Positions 1 through 6,856 of a stretch of 12,849 nucleotides of DNA are shown piece by piece. The notes under the pieces were generated by a model. It searched no databases, was not told the origin of the DNA, and was given only the letters and a program-made list of their open reading frames with translations. Numbering within the stretch: position 1 is the first letter of the stretch; the number at the start of each line of letters is the position of its first letter. This DNA comes from Spirochaetaceae bacterium. GTDB taxonomy: Bacteria; Spirochaetota; Spirochaetia; Treponematales; Breznakiellaceae. The translations under genes were made by a program, and so were the position numbers. The DNA is taken from NCBI GenBank assembly GCA_031257075.1, contig JAIRPM010000156.1, forward strand, positions 1 to 12,849. The letters run 5' to 3'.

Positions 1-716
1 CCGATACCGCCGATAACCGCCGCTATAAAGCATTTAAGCCCCGGAATCATGCCCATTGTAGGGTTTAATTGAGGGTATTTGACAGCCCACATGATACCGC
101 CCACCGCCGCCAGCACGGAGCCTGTGCCGAAGGTAAATGACACGATACGGTTTACATCTATGGCCATAAGCCGGGCGGCGTTAATGTCGGTAGAGACGGC
201 GCGCATTGCCATACCGGTTTTTGTTTTGTGGATAATGAAGACAAGCGCGGCGAGGAGCGCGGCCGTCAGCGCCGGTATTACAAGGCTTATTGTTACCACC
301 GATACCGCGCCGAAATGGAGTACGGCGCTAAAAAATTCCGGCGCTTCAAAACCTTTGGGGCGGCCGCCGAAAATCACGATAGCGAGATTTTCTATCAAAA
401 ATGAAGCCCCTATCGCGCTTATCATTATCGAAATCTTGGGGGAAGAGCGCAGCGGCTTGTAGGCGGCGCGTTCCAGCGCGATGCCGAAGATACCGGTCAA
501 GCAAAAAGCGGTAAGAAAGCCGGCCCACCATGGCATAAAAAACAGCGTAATGCAATAGAAAGCAATATAACCGCCCAGCATGAACACATCTCCATGGGCA
601 AAGTTAATCAGCCGCAGTATGCCATAAACCATCGTATAACCGATAGCGATAAGCGCGTAAAGGCTGCCGAGCGCTAATGCATTGGAAAGGTGCTGCAAAA
701 AAATATCGATAGTCAT
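1..716 (-). CDS. livH: LivH-type branched-chain amino acid ABC transporter permease (3' end beyond window)
   Basis: This is an inner-membrane permease of the LivH family. With LivM it forms the channel of a branched-chain amino acid (or related amide/urea) importer. Translation from the ATG at 716 gives 238 codons, open to the window edge, against roughly 290-310 aa for the family, so only the C-terminus is missing. The N-terminus carries the family signature INFAHGD at residues 37-43, followed by FMLGGY. Several hydrophobic helices follow, then a conserved cytoplasmic loop near residues 170-185 (TKTGMAMRAVSTDINAARL). The visible end is a glycine-rich AAVIGGIG segment typical of LivH. A Shine-Dalgarno-like AGGG lies just before the start. 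Its usual partner livM is found at 2106 on the opposite strand. The family is certain; the exact substrate cannot be read from the sequence. Confidence 0.93.
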   Translation of the reverse strand, partial: MTIDIFLQHLSNALALGSLYALIAIGYTMVYGILRLINFAHGDVFMLGGYIAFYCITLFFMPWWAGFLTAFCLTGIFGIALERAAYKPLRSSPKISIMISAIGASFLIENLAIVIFGGRPKGFEAPEFFSAVLHFGAVSVVTISLVIPALTAALLAALVFIIHKTKTGMAMRAVSTDINAARLMAIDVNRIVSFTFGTGSVLAAVGGIMWAVKYPQLNPTMGMIPGLKCFIAAVIGGI

Positions 717-836
717 AATCCCTGATAGTGTAGCGCTTTTACGTTTGTTTTTTAATAGAGCCTGTTAGAGCAGCGCTGCCCGGAGCGCTTCTTTCGCGCT
801 ATTGAAGGATTTTGCCGTTCGATATAAAATGGGCTT
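717..836. promoter_or_regulatory. Divergent intergenic region between livH and yggS
   Basis: This 120-nt gap separates two divergent transcription units and should hold both promoters. For yggS, TTGAAG (802-807) and TAAAAT (825-830) are spaced by 17 nt. Such a promoter would start transcription near 837, at the GTG itself. For livH, a weaker pair can be proposed on the - strand: TTAAAA, 17 nt, TACACT (complement of 727-732). Three AGCGCT palindromes (732-737, 772-777, 784-789) also lie here, but the motif is common in this GC-rich sequence. The promoters are inferred by eye. Confidence 0.4.
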
Positions 837-1535
837 GTGCCTGTCCCGCTTTCCGCCAATATCGGGCGGATTTATGAACAGATTGAAGCTGTGTGCGCCG
901 CTTGCGGGCGTTCTCCCGCGGAAATACGCCTGATGGCCGTGTCAAAATTCCAGCCGCTTGAGGCTGTAAAAGAGGCCTATGCGGCGGGCGCGAGGCTTTT
1001 CGGGGAAAGCAGGGTACAGGAAGCGGAAACAAAACTTGAAAACAGGGCGGAATTTCCCGCAATGGAATTGCACATGATTGGCGCGCTTCAGCGGAATAAG
1101 GCCAAAACGGCGGCGCGTATCTTTGACTGCATCCAATCGGTCGATAGAAACGAACTCATTGCCGAACTTGCCCTGCACGCGCCGTCCCGCGGCAAACCGC
1201 TCGATATATTACTCGAATTAAACGCCGGTGAGGCGGCAAAAAGCGGCTATCCTGACGCGGGCGCTCTTGCCGGCGCGGTTGAGGCGGCGCTTGCCGTGCC
1301 CGCTCTGCGTATACGCGGCCTTATGACTATGGCCCCTCTTATTGCCGATGACGGGGCTGCCGCGCGCCGCGCTTTCCGTTCTTTGAAACAAGCGGCGGAC
1401 AATCTTGCGGCGCGTTATCCCGAGGCGGATTTTTCCACGCTGTCTATGGGTATGTCGGGCGATTTCCAAATAGCCATAGAAGAAGGCTCGACGCTTGTCC
1501 GTATCGGCACGGCAATTTTTGGAGAACAGCCGTAA
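837..1535 (+). CDS. yggS: YggS/PLPBP family PLP homeostasis protein
   Basis: This is a cytosolic protein of the YggS/PROSC (PLPBP) family. It is a single-domain alanine-racemase-like TIM barrel that binds pyridoxal 5'-phosphate and buffers its supply, with no firmly established enzyme activity. Length is 232 aa, normal for the family. Visible signatures are AVSK with the PLP-binding Lys37, FGESRVQE, HMIGALQRNK, SVDR, IRGLMTMAP, and the C-terminal phosphate-binding LSMGMSGDFQIAIEEGSTL followed by VRIGTAIFG. The start is GTG at 837: an in-frame TAA at 825-827 excludes anything upstream, and the N-terminus aligns with the family from here. No convincing Shine-Dalgarno precedes it; the nearest purine run (GAAGGA, 804-809) is too far away. 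It heads a + strand group with the next two genes. Confidence 0.95.
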   Translation: MPVPLSANIGRIYEQIEAVCAACGRSPAEIRLMAVSKFQPLEAVKEAYAAGARLFGESRVQEAETKLENRAEFPAMELHMIGALQRNKAKTAARIFDCIQSVDRNELIAELALHAPSRGKPLDILLELNAGEAAKSGYPDAGALAGAVEAALAVPALRIRGLMTMAPLIADDGAAARRAFRSLKQAADNLAARYPEADFSTLSMGMSGDFQIAIEEGSTLVRIGTAIFGEQP

Positions 1536-2054
1536 ATGATGTTTAAGCAAAAAAGGATACTGGCTTTCGCGGTATTGTGCGCATTTTTGACCGTTGTTTT
1601 CCCGCCGGCAGCGTCTGCGCAAAACGCCGGCGTATCTGCCGCGCAAAGCGCTGCCGGTACAGAAATCAAACCGTCCGGGTTTCCCCAATGGGCAAAGGAT
1701 TTGCGGCGCGGTGAAATTATCGCGTTCGGCTCATTTCCGTTCGCCTGGTTTTTAACGATACTTTTTACCGACTTGGCGCGGAGCGCGGCGCACGACTGGC
1801 AGGACATCTATTGGCCATGGCCGCTTAAACCGGAGGGCGCTGTTGAAATGTCCACCGGCGAATACGGCATAACGCTTTCAATTGCCGCAGGTATATCCCT
1901 TATTATCGCGGTTACCGACCATCTCATTTTACGCAACAAACGTTATTACAACCGTATGCGGGAAATCCAGCGTCCGCCCGCCGAGCCGGCCGTTGAACGT
2001 GTCCCGCTTTACCCTCAGGCTGAGGATGTTCCGGCGGAACCCCCCGGCCAATAA
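1536..2054 (+). CDS. Hypothetical protein with signal peptide and two membrane segments
   Basis: This 172-aa protein is not assigned to a known family. It begins ATGATG immediately after the yggS TAA, with no gap, which suggests translational coupling. Residues 1-28 look like a cleavable signal peptide (basic MMFKQKR, hydrophobic core, cleavage after AAASA). A short low-complexity linker leads to a basic amphipathic stretch (PQWAKDLRRGE), a hydrophobic segment at about 61-80 with an FGSFPF motif, a tryptophan-rich loop (DIYWPWP), and a second membrane segment at about 111-132. The C-terminal 40 residues are Pro/Glu-rich and probably soluble. The layout suggests a small inner-membrane protein with both termini outside the membrane core. 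Its position between yggS and livM does not identify its role. The coding call is strong; the function is unknown. Confidence 0.8.
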   Translation: MMFKQKRILAFAVLCAFLTVVFPPAASAQNAGVSAAQSAAGTEIKPSGFPQWAKDLRRGEIIAFGSFPFAWFLTILFTDLARSAAHDWQDIYWPWPLKPEGAVEMSTGEYGITLSIAAGISLIIAVTDHLILRNKRYYNRMREIQRPPAEPAVERVPLYPQAEDVPAEPPGQ

Positions 2055-2105
2055 CGGTGTGGAGCCTTGTTCTAAAGGCGCGCCGGTGTTACAATGGAAA
2101 TCTCA

Positions 2106-3092
2106 ATGAAAAACCAAACCCCTCCGGTACAATCTATACTTGTTCCAGCGCTCTGTACGGTCGTTATTGTGGCGGTGCCCGCGCTGCTTATTTGGCTGGG
2201 ATTGATAGATGCCTACCTTGCGCAAATTATTACCGTAGCCGGGATAAACGCGATTTTGGCGATAAGCGTCAATTTAATTACCGGTTTTTGCGGGCAACTT
2301 TCGCTGGGGCAGGCCGGTTTTATGGCTATCGGTGCCTATACCTGCATTGTTTTTGCGCTTGACTTGCATGTGCCGCTGCCCGCCGCCGTTATTCTTGCCG
2401 CTCTTGCCGCCGCTTGCGCCGCTTTTTTCATAGGTTTTCCCAGTTTGAAACTTACCGGCGATTACCTTGCTATTGTTACGCTGGGTTTTGGCGAAATTAT
2501 CCGCGTCATTCTCAACAACCTGCGTTCCCTGACAGGCGGGGCCAACGGCCGGCAATTTACCACGATTCTGGCGGTTTCTCCAGCGCTTGCTTTCCTGGTG
2601 GTAACGCTGACGCTTGCCGCGGTGGTAACGCTTTTTCAAAACTTTAACCGTTCAACCTACGGGCGGGCTATTCTTGCCGTGCGCGAAGATGAGATAGCCG
2701 CAAACTCCAGCGGTATCGGTATTTTTCGTTACAAAATGGCCGCTTTTGTGTGCGCGGGCTTTATTGCCGGTATCGGCGGGGCGCTCTATGCTATGATAAT
2801 CGGGTTTGTGAAACCGGACATTGCGTCATTTACCAAAAGCATTGATTACCTGATTTTTGTGGTGCTTGGGGGAATGGGCTCGCTTACCGGTTCTGTAATT
2901 GCGGCATATATACTTACGGCAACGCAGGAAGCGCTCCGTTTTCTCAAAGATTACCGGCTGCTTTTTTACCCGCTCATTTTGATTTTTGTTATGCTTTTCC
3001 GGCCGCAGGGGCTTTTGGGGATGAAAGAATTTTCGTTTTTGGGATTTGCGGCGCGCTTAAAAAAAATCACACGGCGCTTGAAACCGGTGTAA
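2106..3092 (+). CDS. livM: LivM-type branched-chain amino acid ABC transporter permease
   Basis: This is an inner-membrane permease of the LivM family, the partner of LivH. It spans 328 aa with about nine or ten hydrophobic helices. Diagnostic segments are GQLSLGQAGFMAIGAY, LKLTGDYLAIVTLGFGEI with the following SLTGGANG, a cytoplasmic coupling loop near RAILAVREDEIAANSSGIGI, and the C-terminal FVVLGGMGSLTGSVIAAY. The tail ends with MLFRPQGLLG, the usual LivM ending. The ATG at 2106 is preferred because GGAAA ends 5 nt before it. An in-frame ATG at 2094 would add four residues but has no ribosome-binding sequence. The gene follows the hypothetical membrane protein by about 50 nt and is probably co-transcribed with it. 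The ATPase genes livG and livF and the binding-protein gene are not in the window. Confidence 0.93.
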   Translation: MKNQTPPVQSILVPALCTVVIVAVPALLIWLGLIDAYLAQIITVAGINAILAISVNLITGFCGQLSLGQAGFMAIGAYTCIVFALDLHVPLPAAVILAALAAACAAFFIGFPSLKLTGDYLAIVTLGFGEIIRVILNNLRSLTGGANGRQFTTILAVSPALAFLVVTLTLAAVVTLFQNFNRSTYGRAILAVREDEIAANSSGIGIFRYKMAAFVCAGFIAGIGGALYAMIIGFVKPDIASFTKSIDYLIFVVLGGMGSLTGSVIAAYILTATQEALRFLKDYRLLFYPLILIFVMLFRPQGLLGMKEFSFLGFAARLKKITRRLKPV

Positions 3093-3150
3093 GTTTCCGC
3101 GCCGGTATAAACAAGATACATGTATTTCAACGAAAACAGAGATAGCGCAT

Positions 3151-3176
3151 AAAAAACCGCCCCGTTTACGGGGCGG
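3151..3176 (-). terminator. Rho-independent terminator of the DUF2158-like gene
   Basis: A perfect 8-bp G+C stem (CCGCCCCG / CGGGGCGG) closes a TTTA loop at 3157-3176. On the - strand it is followed at once by six T residues (complement of A at 3151-3156). It lies 20 nt past the stop codon of the small - strand gene. The + strand has no T run after the stem, so it is not an obvious terminator for livM. Confidence 0.9.
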
Positions 3177-3196
3177 CTGCCGCGTATCCCGGCTCG

Positions 3197-3412
3197 TTAC
3201 TTACGGCCTTTTGCCGGCGCTTTGATTTCTACTCTGTCCAAGGACTGGGCGGGAAAATCGCCCGTCTGGAAAGAATGTTCATCATTAAACCACACGGCGG
3301 TAACGATTTTTTCTTCTTCGTTGACATCTTTTACCACCATTTTGGGGCTGTTCGAGATACCGCTTACTTGTACAAGGTCGGCAATCAGGGAACGTGTCGC
3401 TCTTACACTCAT
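3197..3412 (-). CDS. DUF2158/YodC-like small protein
   Basis: This 71-aa cytosolic protein resembles the DUF2158 (YodC-like) family. The core SPKMVVKDVNEEEKIVTAVWF, then FQTGDFPAQSLDRVEI, follows the family pattern of a PKM motif, a V-x-WF strand and a terminal FP-x-x-x-L-x-x-V. The fold is a small SH3-like beta barrel and its biochemical role is not known. The ATG at 3412 is chosen because AAGGAG (complement of 3420-3425) sits 7 nt upstream. A TTG six bases further out would fall against that site. The gene has its own promoter and terminator and so is a single-gene transcript, convergent with livM and divergent from the outer membrane protein gene. Confidence 0.82.
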   Translation of the reverse strand: MSVRATRSLIADLVQVSGISNSPKMVVKDVNEEEKIVTAVWFNDEHSFQTGDFPAQSLDRVEIKAPAKGRK

Positions 3413-3461
3413 ATTCAAACTCCTTCTCTCAAAAATTATGCTTGCAAAGCATTGTTTTTTT

Positions 3462-3490
3462 ATTCTAGCGGGAATTTTACATAATTACAA
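3462..3490 (-). promoter_or_regulatory. Sigma-70-like promoter of the DUF2158-like gene
   Basis: On the - strand, TTGTAA (complement of 3485-3490) and TAGAAT (complement of 3462-3467) are separated by 17 nt. Transcription would begin near 3455, giving a leader of about 40 nt. The leader contains a 6-bp inverted repeat with a 3-nt loop (3438-3452), flanked by A/T runs on both sides, that might act as a weak attenuator. The promoter elements are clear; the attenuator is speculation. Confidence 0.6.
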
Positions 3491-3511
3491 GAGAGCGTAA
3501 AACAAGGCAGA

Positions 3512-3567
3512 TTTAAGGTGCCGCCGCCTTAAACATTCAAGTTTTTTTTTCCGATAATGGGTATAGA
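3512..3567 (+). promoter_or_regulatory. Upstream region of the outer membrane protein gene
   Basis: The inverted repeat TTTAAGG / CCTTAAA (3512-3518 and 3527-3533) is followed by a run of nine T (3542-3550). A -10-like element, TATAGA (3562-3567), preceded by GGG, ends only 5 nt before the ATG. No good -35 hexamer and no Shine-Dalgarno are visible. The T9 run would fall in the promoter spacer, so its length could change promoter strength. Confidence 0.35.
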
Positions 3568-3572
3568 ATAAA

Positions 3573-4391
3573 ATGAAAAAAGCCCCCGCCGTAGCGTTTT
3601 TTTTTGCCGCCCTAGCCCGTCTTTCCGCTCTTGATATTGATACCGGATTTGGCGTTAACTTTGGGTACAATTATAGCAGCATCAAAATGACCGATGCCAA
3701 TTCCGCTACGTATGACCAGGGCTACGGCGTAGGCGGCATAGGGCCATTCTTTTTTGTTGACGCGGTATATGTTGAAGGCAGTTTGAATTTTTTTTTCGCG
3801 AACACATCGCTAAAACACAACGAAACGTTAGGGCTTTATGACGGGTTTTCCGGCGATTACAATCTGAACGGCATGTCTATCGGGCTGGGTATTTTGGCAA
3901 AATACCCTTTTTATCTGGGCAGTTTGACATTATTCCCGCTTTTGGGCTTTGAAACGCATGTTTATGTCTCTCAAACATTCAGCAAGGATTATGAATGGGA
4001 CAACGCGAGCGAAGGGGACACTTACGGGTCGCCGGCTTCATGGAATTCGTTTTGGATTCGTGTAGGCGGGGGCGTGGATTATTATTTTTCCGGCGCGCTT
4101 TTTATACGCGGCGAACTTATAATGGATATAAAAATTCCGAGCGCTCTCGACAAGGCCTATATGGAAAATCAAAAATTCCTTGACGCGGGTTTTTCCGACC
4201 CGCAGTTTTTCGGTCTGGGCATTTCATTCAGGGCATCGATGGGGATAAAGATTTCCAACCTGCTCGGTTATCCGTCTACATCGCGTAACATTATCCCAGA
4301 GCCCAAAAAACCGTCCACGAAAAAGCCATCCGCGCCGAAAACGCCTCCCAAAAAGAAACGCGACCCCAATGTATATGTGCCTCAGGACTAA
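3573..4391 (+). CDS. Predicted outer membrane beta-barrel protein
   Basis: This 272-aa protein starts with a signal peptide (basic MKKA, hydrophobic core, cleavage near residue 19 before LDIDTG). Residues 20 to about 230 alternate short beta strands rich in Gly, Tyr and Phe with polar loops (for example FGVNFGYNYSS, VGGGVDYYFSGALFIRGEL, FFGLGISFRASMGIKI), as in eight- to ten-strand outer membrane barrels. After the last strand comes a Pro/Lys-rich tail (about residues 247-268, KKPSTKKPSAPKTPPKKK) and a YVPQD end. Such a tail would be periplasmic and could contact peptidoglycan, but that is inference. The gene is 2 nt from the cyclase and probably co-transcribed. Runs of nine T occur upstream (3542-3550), in the signal-peptide codons (3597-3605) and at 3788-3796. 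No specific family was recognised. Confidence 0.75.
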   Translation: MKKAPAVAFFFAALARLSALDIDTGFGVNFGYNYSSIKMTDANSATYDQGYGVGGIGPFFFVDAVYVEGSLNFFFANTSLKHNETLGLYDGFSGDYNLNGMSIGLGILAKYPFYLGSLTLFPLLGFETHVYVSQTFSKDYEWDNASEGDTYGSPASWNSFWIRVGGGVDYYFSGALFIRGELIMDIKIPSALDKAYMENQKFLDAGFSDPQFFGLGISFRASMGIKISNLLGYPSTSRNIIPEPKKPSTKKPSAPKTPPKKKRDPNVYVPQD

Positions 4392-4393
4392 CT

Positions 4394-6310
4394 ATGGGTC
4401 TTTTAACACGCGCGGAATTTTTATTACGCCATAAAAAAAAACGCGCCGGCAGGGCGCGTTCCGCTAACCGCATCCGGTATTCAATCGCAAGAAAACTTAT
4501 CGGTATTGTTACGATACTGCTCCTTGTTTCCATAAGCGCGATAATCATAATGATTTCGATGCTGCTCAGCGGCGATGTGCGCCTTGCCGCCGAAGACAAC
4601 AATTTTAGCATAAACCGGCGCAATACCCGTTCTGTTTCGTCTATTTTGGATGCTATTCATACGACGGTGCGTTTGATTTTATTTGACGGAGGAACGGCGT
4701 TTGATACCGTGTCTTTTTTCAACGACAATCCGCTCATTGCCGCCGCCGCTGTCAACGGCATTGATGGCGAAAACAAAGTATATCTGAACGGGCTTTTTGG
4801 TTATACCCACAACCTGACCGAAGAACGTATTACCCAATACCTTCGCGGTGAAATGGCGGGGGTGCTGGAAGAAAGCAAACAAGGCCGTTTTACTGCGTTT
4901 AACGCTACTCCGGCGCTGGAAACACCGCTTATGGCGCTCTTTTTTCCGGTAAACGAATACACCGCCGCCGCAGTGTTTGTGCCGGTGGATGAAATACTCA
5001 AAACATTTGGCCGCGAAGCCAATGCGGTAACTGAGGGCGGCAGCACAACGTATTTGCTCAATGAGGCGGGCGATGTGCTTGTTCATCCTGATATGAGTTT
5101 GATAACAGGCGCTTCAAATTTTTCGCGCATACAGTATATAAGCGCTCTTTTGGAAATGTCCGATGATACCGTTCAGAGGTTGTACATTGACGAATCCGGC
5201 CGCTCCTGTATTGTGGCGCATCAAAAAATAAACATTATTGATTCATTGTCGCAGGGAAGTTTTTTGGTTGTTACGATTGTTTCAGAGGAGTCTGTATTGC
5301 GGGGGATTGAGCAGACTGTCCGGCGCAATTTCATTTTGGGAATAGGTGTTTTTTTTATTTCGGCAGCGCTTATTATTGTTTTTTCGCGGACATTGACGGT
5401 GCCTATCAAAAAACTTACCGGCGCGGCGCGTAAAATTGAAAGCGGCGATTATGACTTTGAACTGCATGTAAACAGCAAAGATGAGATTGGCGTACTTACC
5501 GAAAGTTTTAACAGCATGCGGTATAGTTTGGAGAATTTTGAACGGTTTACCAACAAGACGCTGGTAAAACTTGCCCGCGAAGGCCGCCTTGCCCGTACCG
5601 GCATAAACAAAAACGCGACTGTGGCGTTTATTTTTATCCGTGATTTTGGGGAAATGACCGGCGGACTGCGCGCTCATATTGTTGTTGAATTTGTCAATGA
5701 ATTTTTGCGGCGTGTTGTGCCGTGCGTAACCGGCACCGGGGGCGTTGTGGACAAATTCCTGACCCAAGGCGGCGTTGTTATTATGGCGCTCTGGGGCGCG
5801 GCGGCTGAAAAAGATGCGGCCGAAGAAAACAGCCCCGAGGCAAACGCCCTTGCCTGTGTACGCGCCTGTTTGATGATGCGGCTTTCGCTGTCCGATTTTA
5901 ACGAAGAACGCGATGAGCAGTATTGGGGGTATGCGCCGCTTATCAAGATGGGCTGCGGCATCAATTCGGGGAATCTTATCGCGGGGCAGATAGGCTCCGA
6001 AGACCGGATGGAATATACGGTTATAGGCGATACTGTGAATCTGGCGGCGCGTCTGGAAGGCCCCAATGAAGTATTTGATACCGACATACTTATTTCCGAA
6101 GATACGCGGAATTTGCTGGGAGAAAAGGTGCTATGCGCGGAAATGCCGCATATAGAAGTGAAAGGCAAAGAGAAAGCGCTCCGTGTTTTTTCTGTGGTGA
6201 ATATGGCGCAGGAGGCCGATTCGCTTGCCTTGCTGGAAGATTACCGGTGTATTATCGGCGAACGTGAACCTAAAAAAAAAAGCAGCGGGGGATTTCCCGC
6301 TGCTTCGTAA
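4394..6310 (+). CDS. Membrane class III adenylate/guanylate cyclase with HAMP linker; degenerate metal site
   Basis: This 638-aa receptor-type nucleotidyl cyclase has a basic N-terminus, TM1 at about 35-58, an extracytoplasmic sensor region of about 250 residues, TM2 at about 312-330, a HAMP domain at about 332-385 (PIKKLTGAARKIESGDYDF ... DEIGVLTESFNSM) and a class III CYC domain at about 405-600. The C-terminal half is intact: EYTVIGDTVNLAARLE supplies Asp546 plus the Asn549/Arg553 transition-state pair, and adenine-contacting Lys454 is kept. The two metal-ligand positions are abnormal. The first motif reads FIRDF (Arg416 where Asp is expected, Asp417 next to it). The second reads DKFLTQGGVV (Gln458 where the GD aspartate belongs, followed by three extra residues). 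It is either a divergent cyclase or a signalling pseudo-enzyme. AGGA precedes the ATG by about 6 nt. The last codons double as the neighbouring gene's terminator. Confidence 0.9.
   Translation: MGLLTRAEFLLRHKKKRAGRARSANRIRYSIARKLIGIVTILLLVSISAIIIMISMLLSGDVRLAAEDNNFSINRRNTRSVSSILDAIHTTVRLILFDGGTAFDTVSFFNDNPLIAAAAVNGIDGENKVYLNGLFGYTHNLTEERITQYLRGEMAGVLEESKQGRFTAFNATPALETPLMALFFPVNEYTAAAVFVPVDEILKTFGREANAVTEGGSTTYLLNEAGDVLVHPDMSLITGASNFSRIQYISALLEMSDDTVQRLYIDESGRSCIVAHQKINIIDSLSQGSFLVVTIVSEESVLRGIEQTVRRNFILGIGVFFISAALIIVFSRTLTVPIKKLTGAARKIESGDYDFELHVNSKDEIGVLTESFNSMRYSLENFERFTNKTLVKLAREGRLARTGINKNATVAFIFIRDFGEMTGGLRAHIVVEFVNEFLRRVVPCVTGTGGVVDKFLTQGGVVIMALWGAAAEKDAAEENSPEANALACVRACLMMRLSLSDFNEERDEQYWGYAPLIKMGCGINSGNLIAGQIGSEDRMEYTVIGDTVNLAARLEGPNEVFDTDILISEDTRNLLGEKVLCAEMPHIEVKGKEKALRVFSVVNMAQEADSLALLEDYRCIIGEREPKKKSSGGFPAAS
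6272..6304 (-). terminator. Rho-independent terminator of the Ig-like lipoprotein gene, inside the cyclase 3' coding end
   Basis: AGCAGCGGG (6281-6289) and CCCGCTGCT (6296-6304) form a 9-bp stem with a 6-nt loop. On the - strand the stem runs directly into about nine to ten T residues (complement of 6272-6281). It lies 30 nt past the - strand stop codon and wholly within the last codons of the convergent cyclase gene, where it encodes the KKKSSGGFPAAS end. Confidence 0.9.
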
Positions 6311-6333
6311 ACGCTGCTTATGAAAATCAGTGC

Positions 6334-6780
6334 TTAGGGATTCCATGTTATGCCGATACCGCCGCCGCTGCCGCCGCCGATAAGCCCACCGCCGCCATCA
6401 CCGCCAAGCCCCCCGCCTGCCAGCACTTTGGCTTTGTAAAAGTCGGTAAGGCCGTCGTGTTCAACCGTTATCATGGTGTCGCCGGTCATATAGAAGGGAA
6501 CTGTCGGGGAGTTTATCTCGTACTTGTCGATAATAACCTTGCAGTTCGCGTTGGGTATCTTTACCATTTTGCCATCATAACGGTGTTTGTAGGCGGTAAA
6601 GTCGGTCATTTTGTCAAAACAATCTCCCACATTGTAAATGGGGATGTTGTTTTTTACCTCTAGAAAATAACTCTCTTCCAGAGCGATATATTCGTCATCG
6701 CCGCCTGCCGTAGCCAGCCCGCATGAACAAAAGAGCAAAAAAATAAAAACGCATAATGCGCCGGTTATATAATTCTTCAT
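6334..6780 (-). CDS. Lipoprotein with one bacterial Ig-like (Big_3-type) domain and Gly-rich tail
   Basis: This 148-aa predicted lipoprotein has an N-terminus of MKNYITGALCVFIFLLFCSC, with a relaxed spirochaetal lipobox and lipidation likely at Cys20. Residues of about 45-120 resemble a single bacterial Ig-like domain of the Big_3 type: YNVGDCFDKMTDFTAYKHRY, then DGKMVKI, a central strand region, and a closing GDTMITVEHDGLTDFYKAKV. The last 28 residues are mostly glycine (GGGLGGDGGGGLIGGGSGGG) ending ITWNP. The ATG at 6780 is supported by GAAGGAA about 8 nt upstream. It sits downstream of the larger lipoprotein gene on the same strand, with a strong terminator between them, so it may depend on read-through or on a promoter not recognised. 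The domain call is from pattern similarity and is moderately sure. Confidence 0.72.
   Translation of the reverse strand: MKNYITGALCVFIFLLFCSCGLATAGGDDEYIALEESYFLEVKNNIPIYNVGDCFDKMTDFTAYKHRYDGKMVKIPNANCKVIIDKYEINSPTVPFYMTGDTMITVEHDGLTDFYKAKVLAGGGLGGDGGGGLIGGGSGGGIGITWNP
6349..6420. repeat. GCC-rich low-complexity tract encoding the Gly-rich tail
   Basis: An irregular run of gcc/gcg/acc-type triplets on the + strand corresponds to the glycine codons of the - strand lipoprotein tail. It is coding low complexity, with no exact repeat unit longer than about 9 nt. Confidence 0.6.
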
Positions 6781-6805
6781 ACGATAATTCCTTCAATCTT
6801 TCCGC

Positions 6806-6850
6806 AAAAAACAGGCGGTTCCGGCGTATCAAACAACACCCCGGAACCGC
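6806..6850 (-). terminator. Rho-independent terminator of the 420-aa lipoprotein gene
   Basis: A perfect 10-bp inverted repeat, GCGGTTCCGG (6815-6824) and CCGGAACCGC (6841-6850), has a 16-nt loop. On the - strand it is followed by CTG and six T (complement of 6806-6811). The stem begins 7 nt past the lipoprotein stop codon. Confidence 0.88.
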
Positions 6851-6856
6851 ATACCG

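Noticed and set aside
79..462. Open + strand frame of 127 codons opposite livH
   Set aside because: It is the antisense of a well-conserved permease, with no ribosome-binding site and no family-like sequence.
732..789. Three AGCGCT palindromes between livH and yggS
   Set aside because: The hexamer is common across this sequence and the spacing is irregular; not enough to call an operator.
1218..1807. Long - strand open frames opposite yggS and the adjacent gene
   Set aside because: They are shadows of two convincing + strand genes; their composition is Arg/Ala-rich in the way antisense frames are.
3512..3550. Inverted repeat followed by T9 as a terminator on the + strand
   Set aside because: Eight bases separate stem and T run, the stem is A/T-rich, and no + strand gene ends upstream within 400 nt; treated as part of the upstream region of the outer membrane protein gene.
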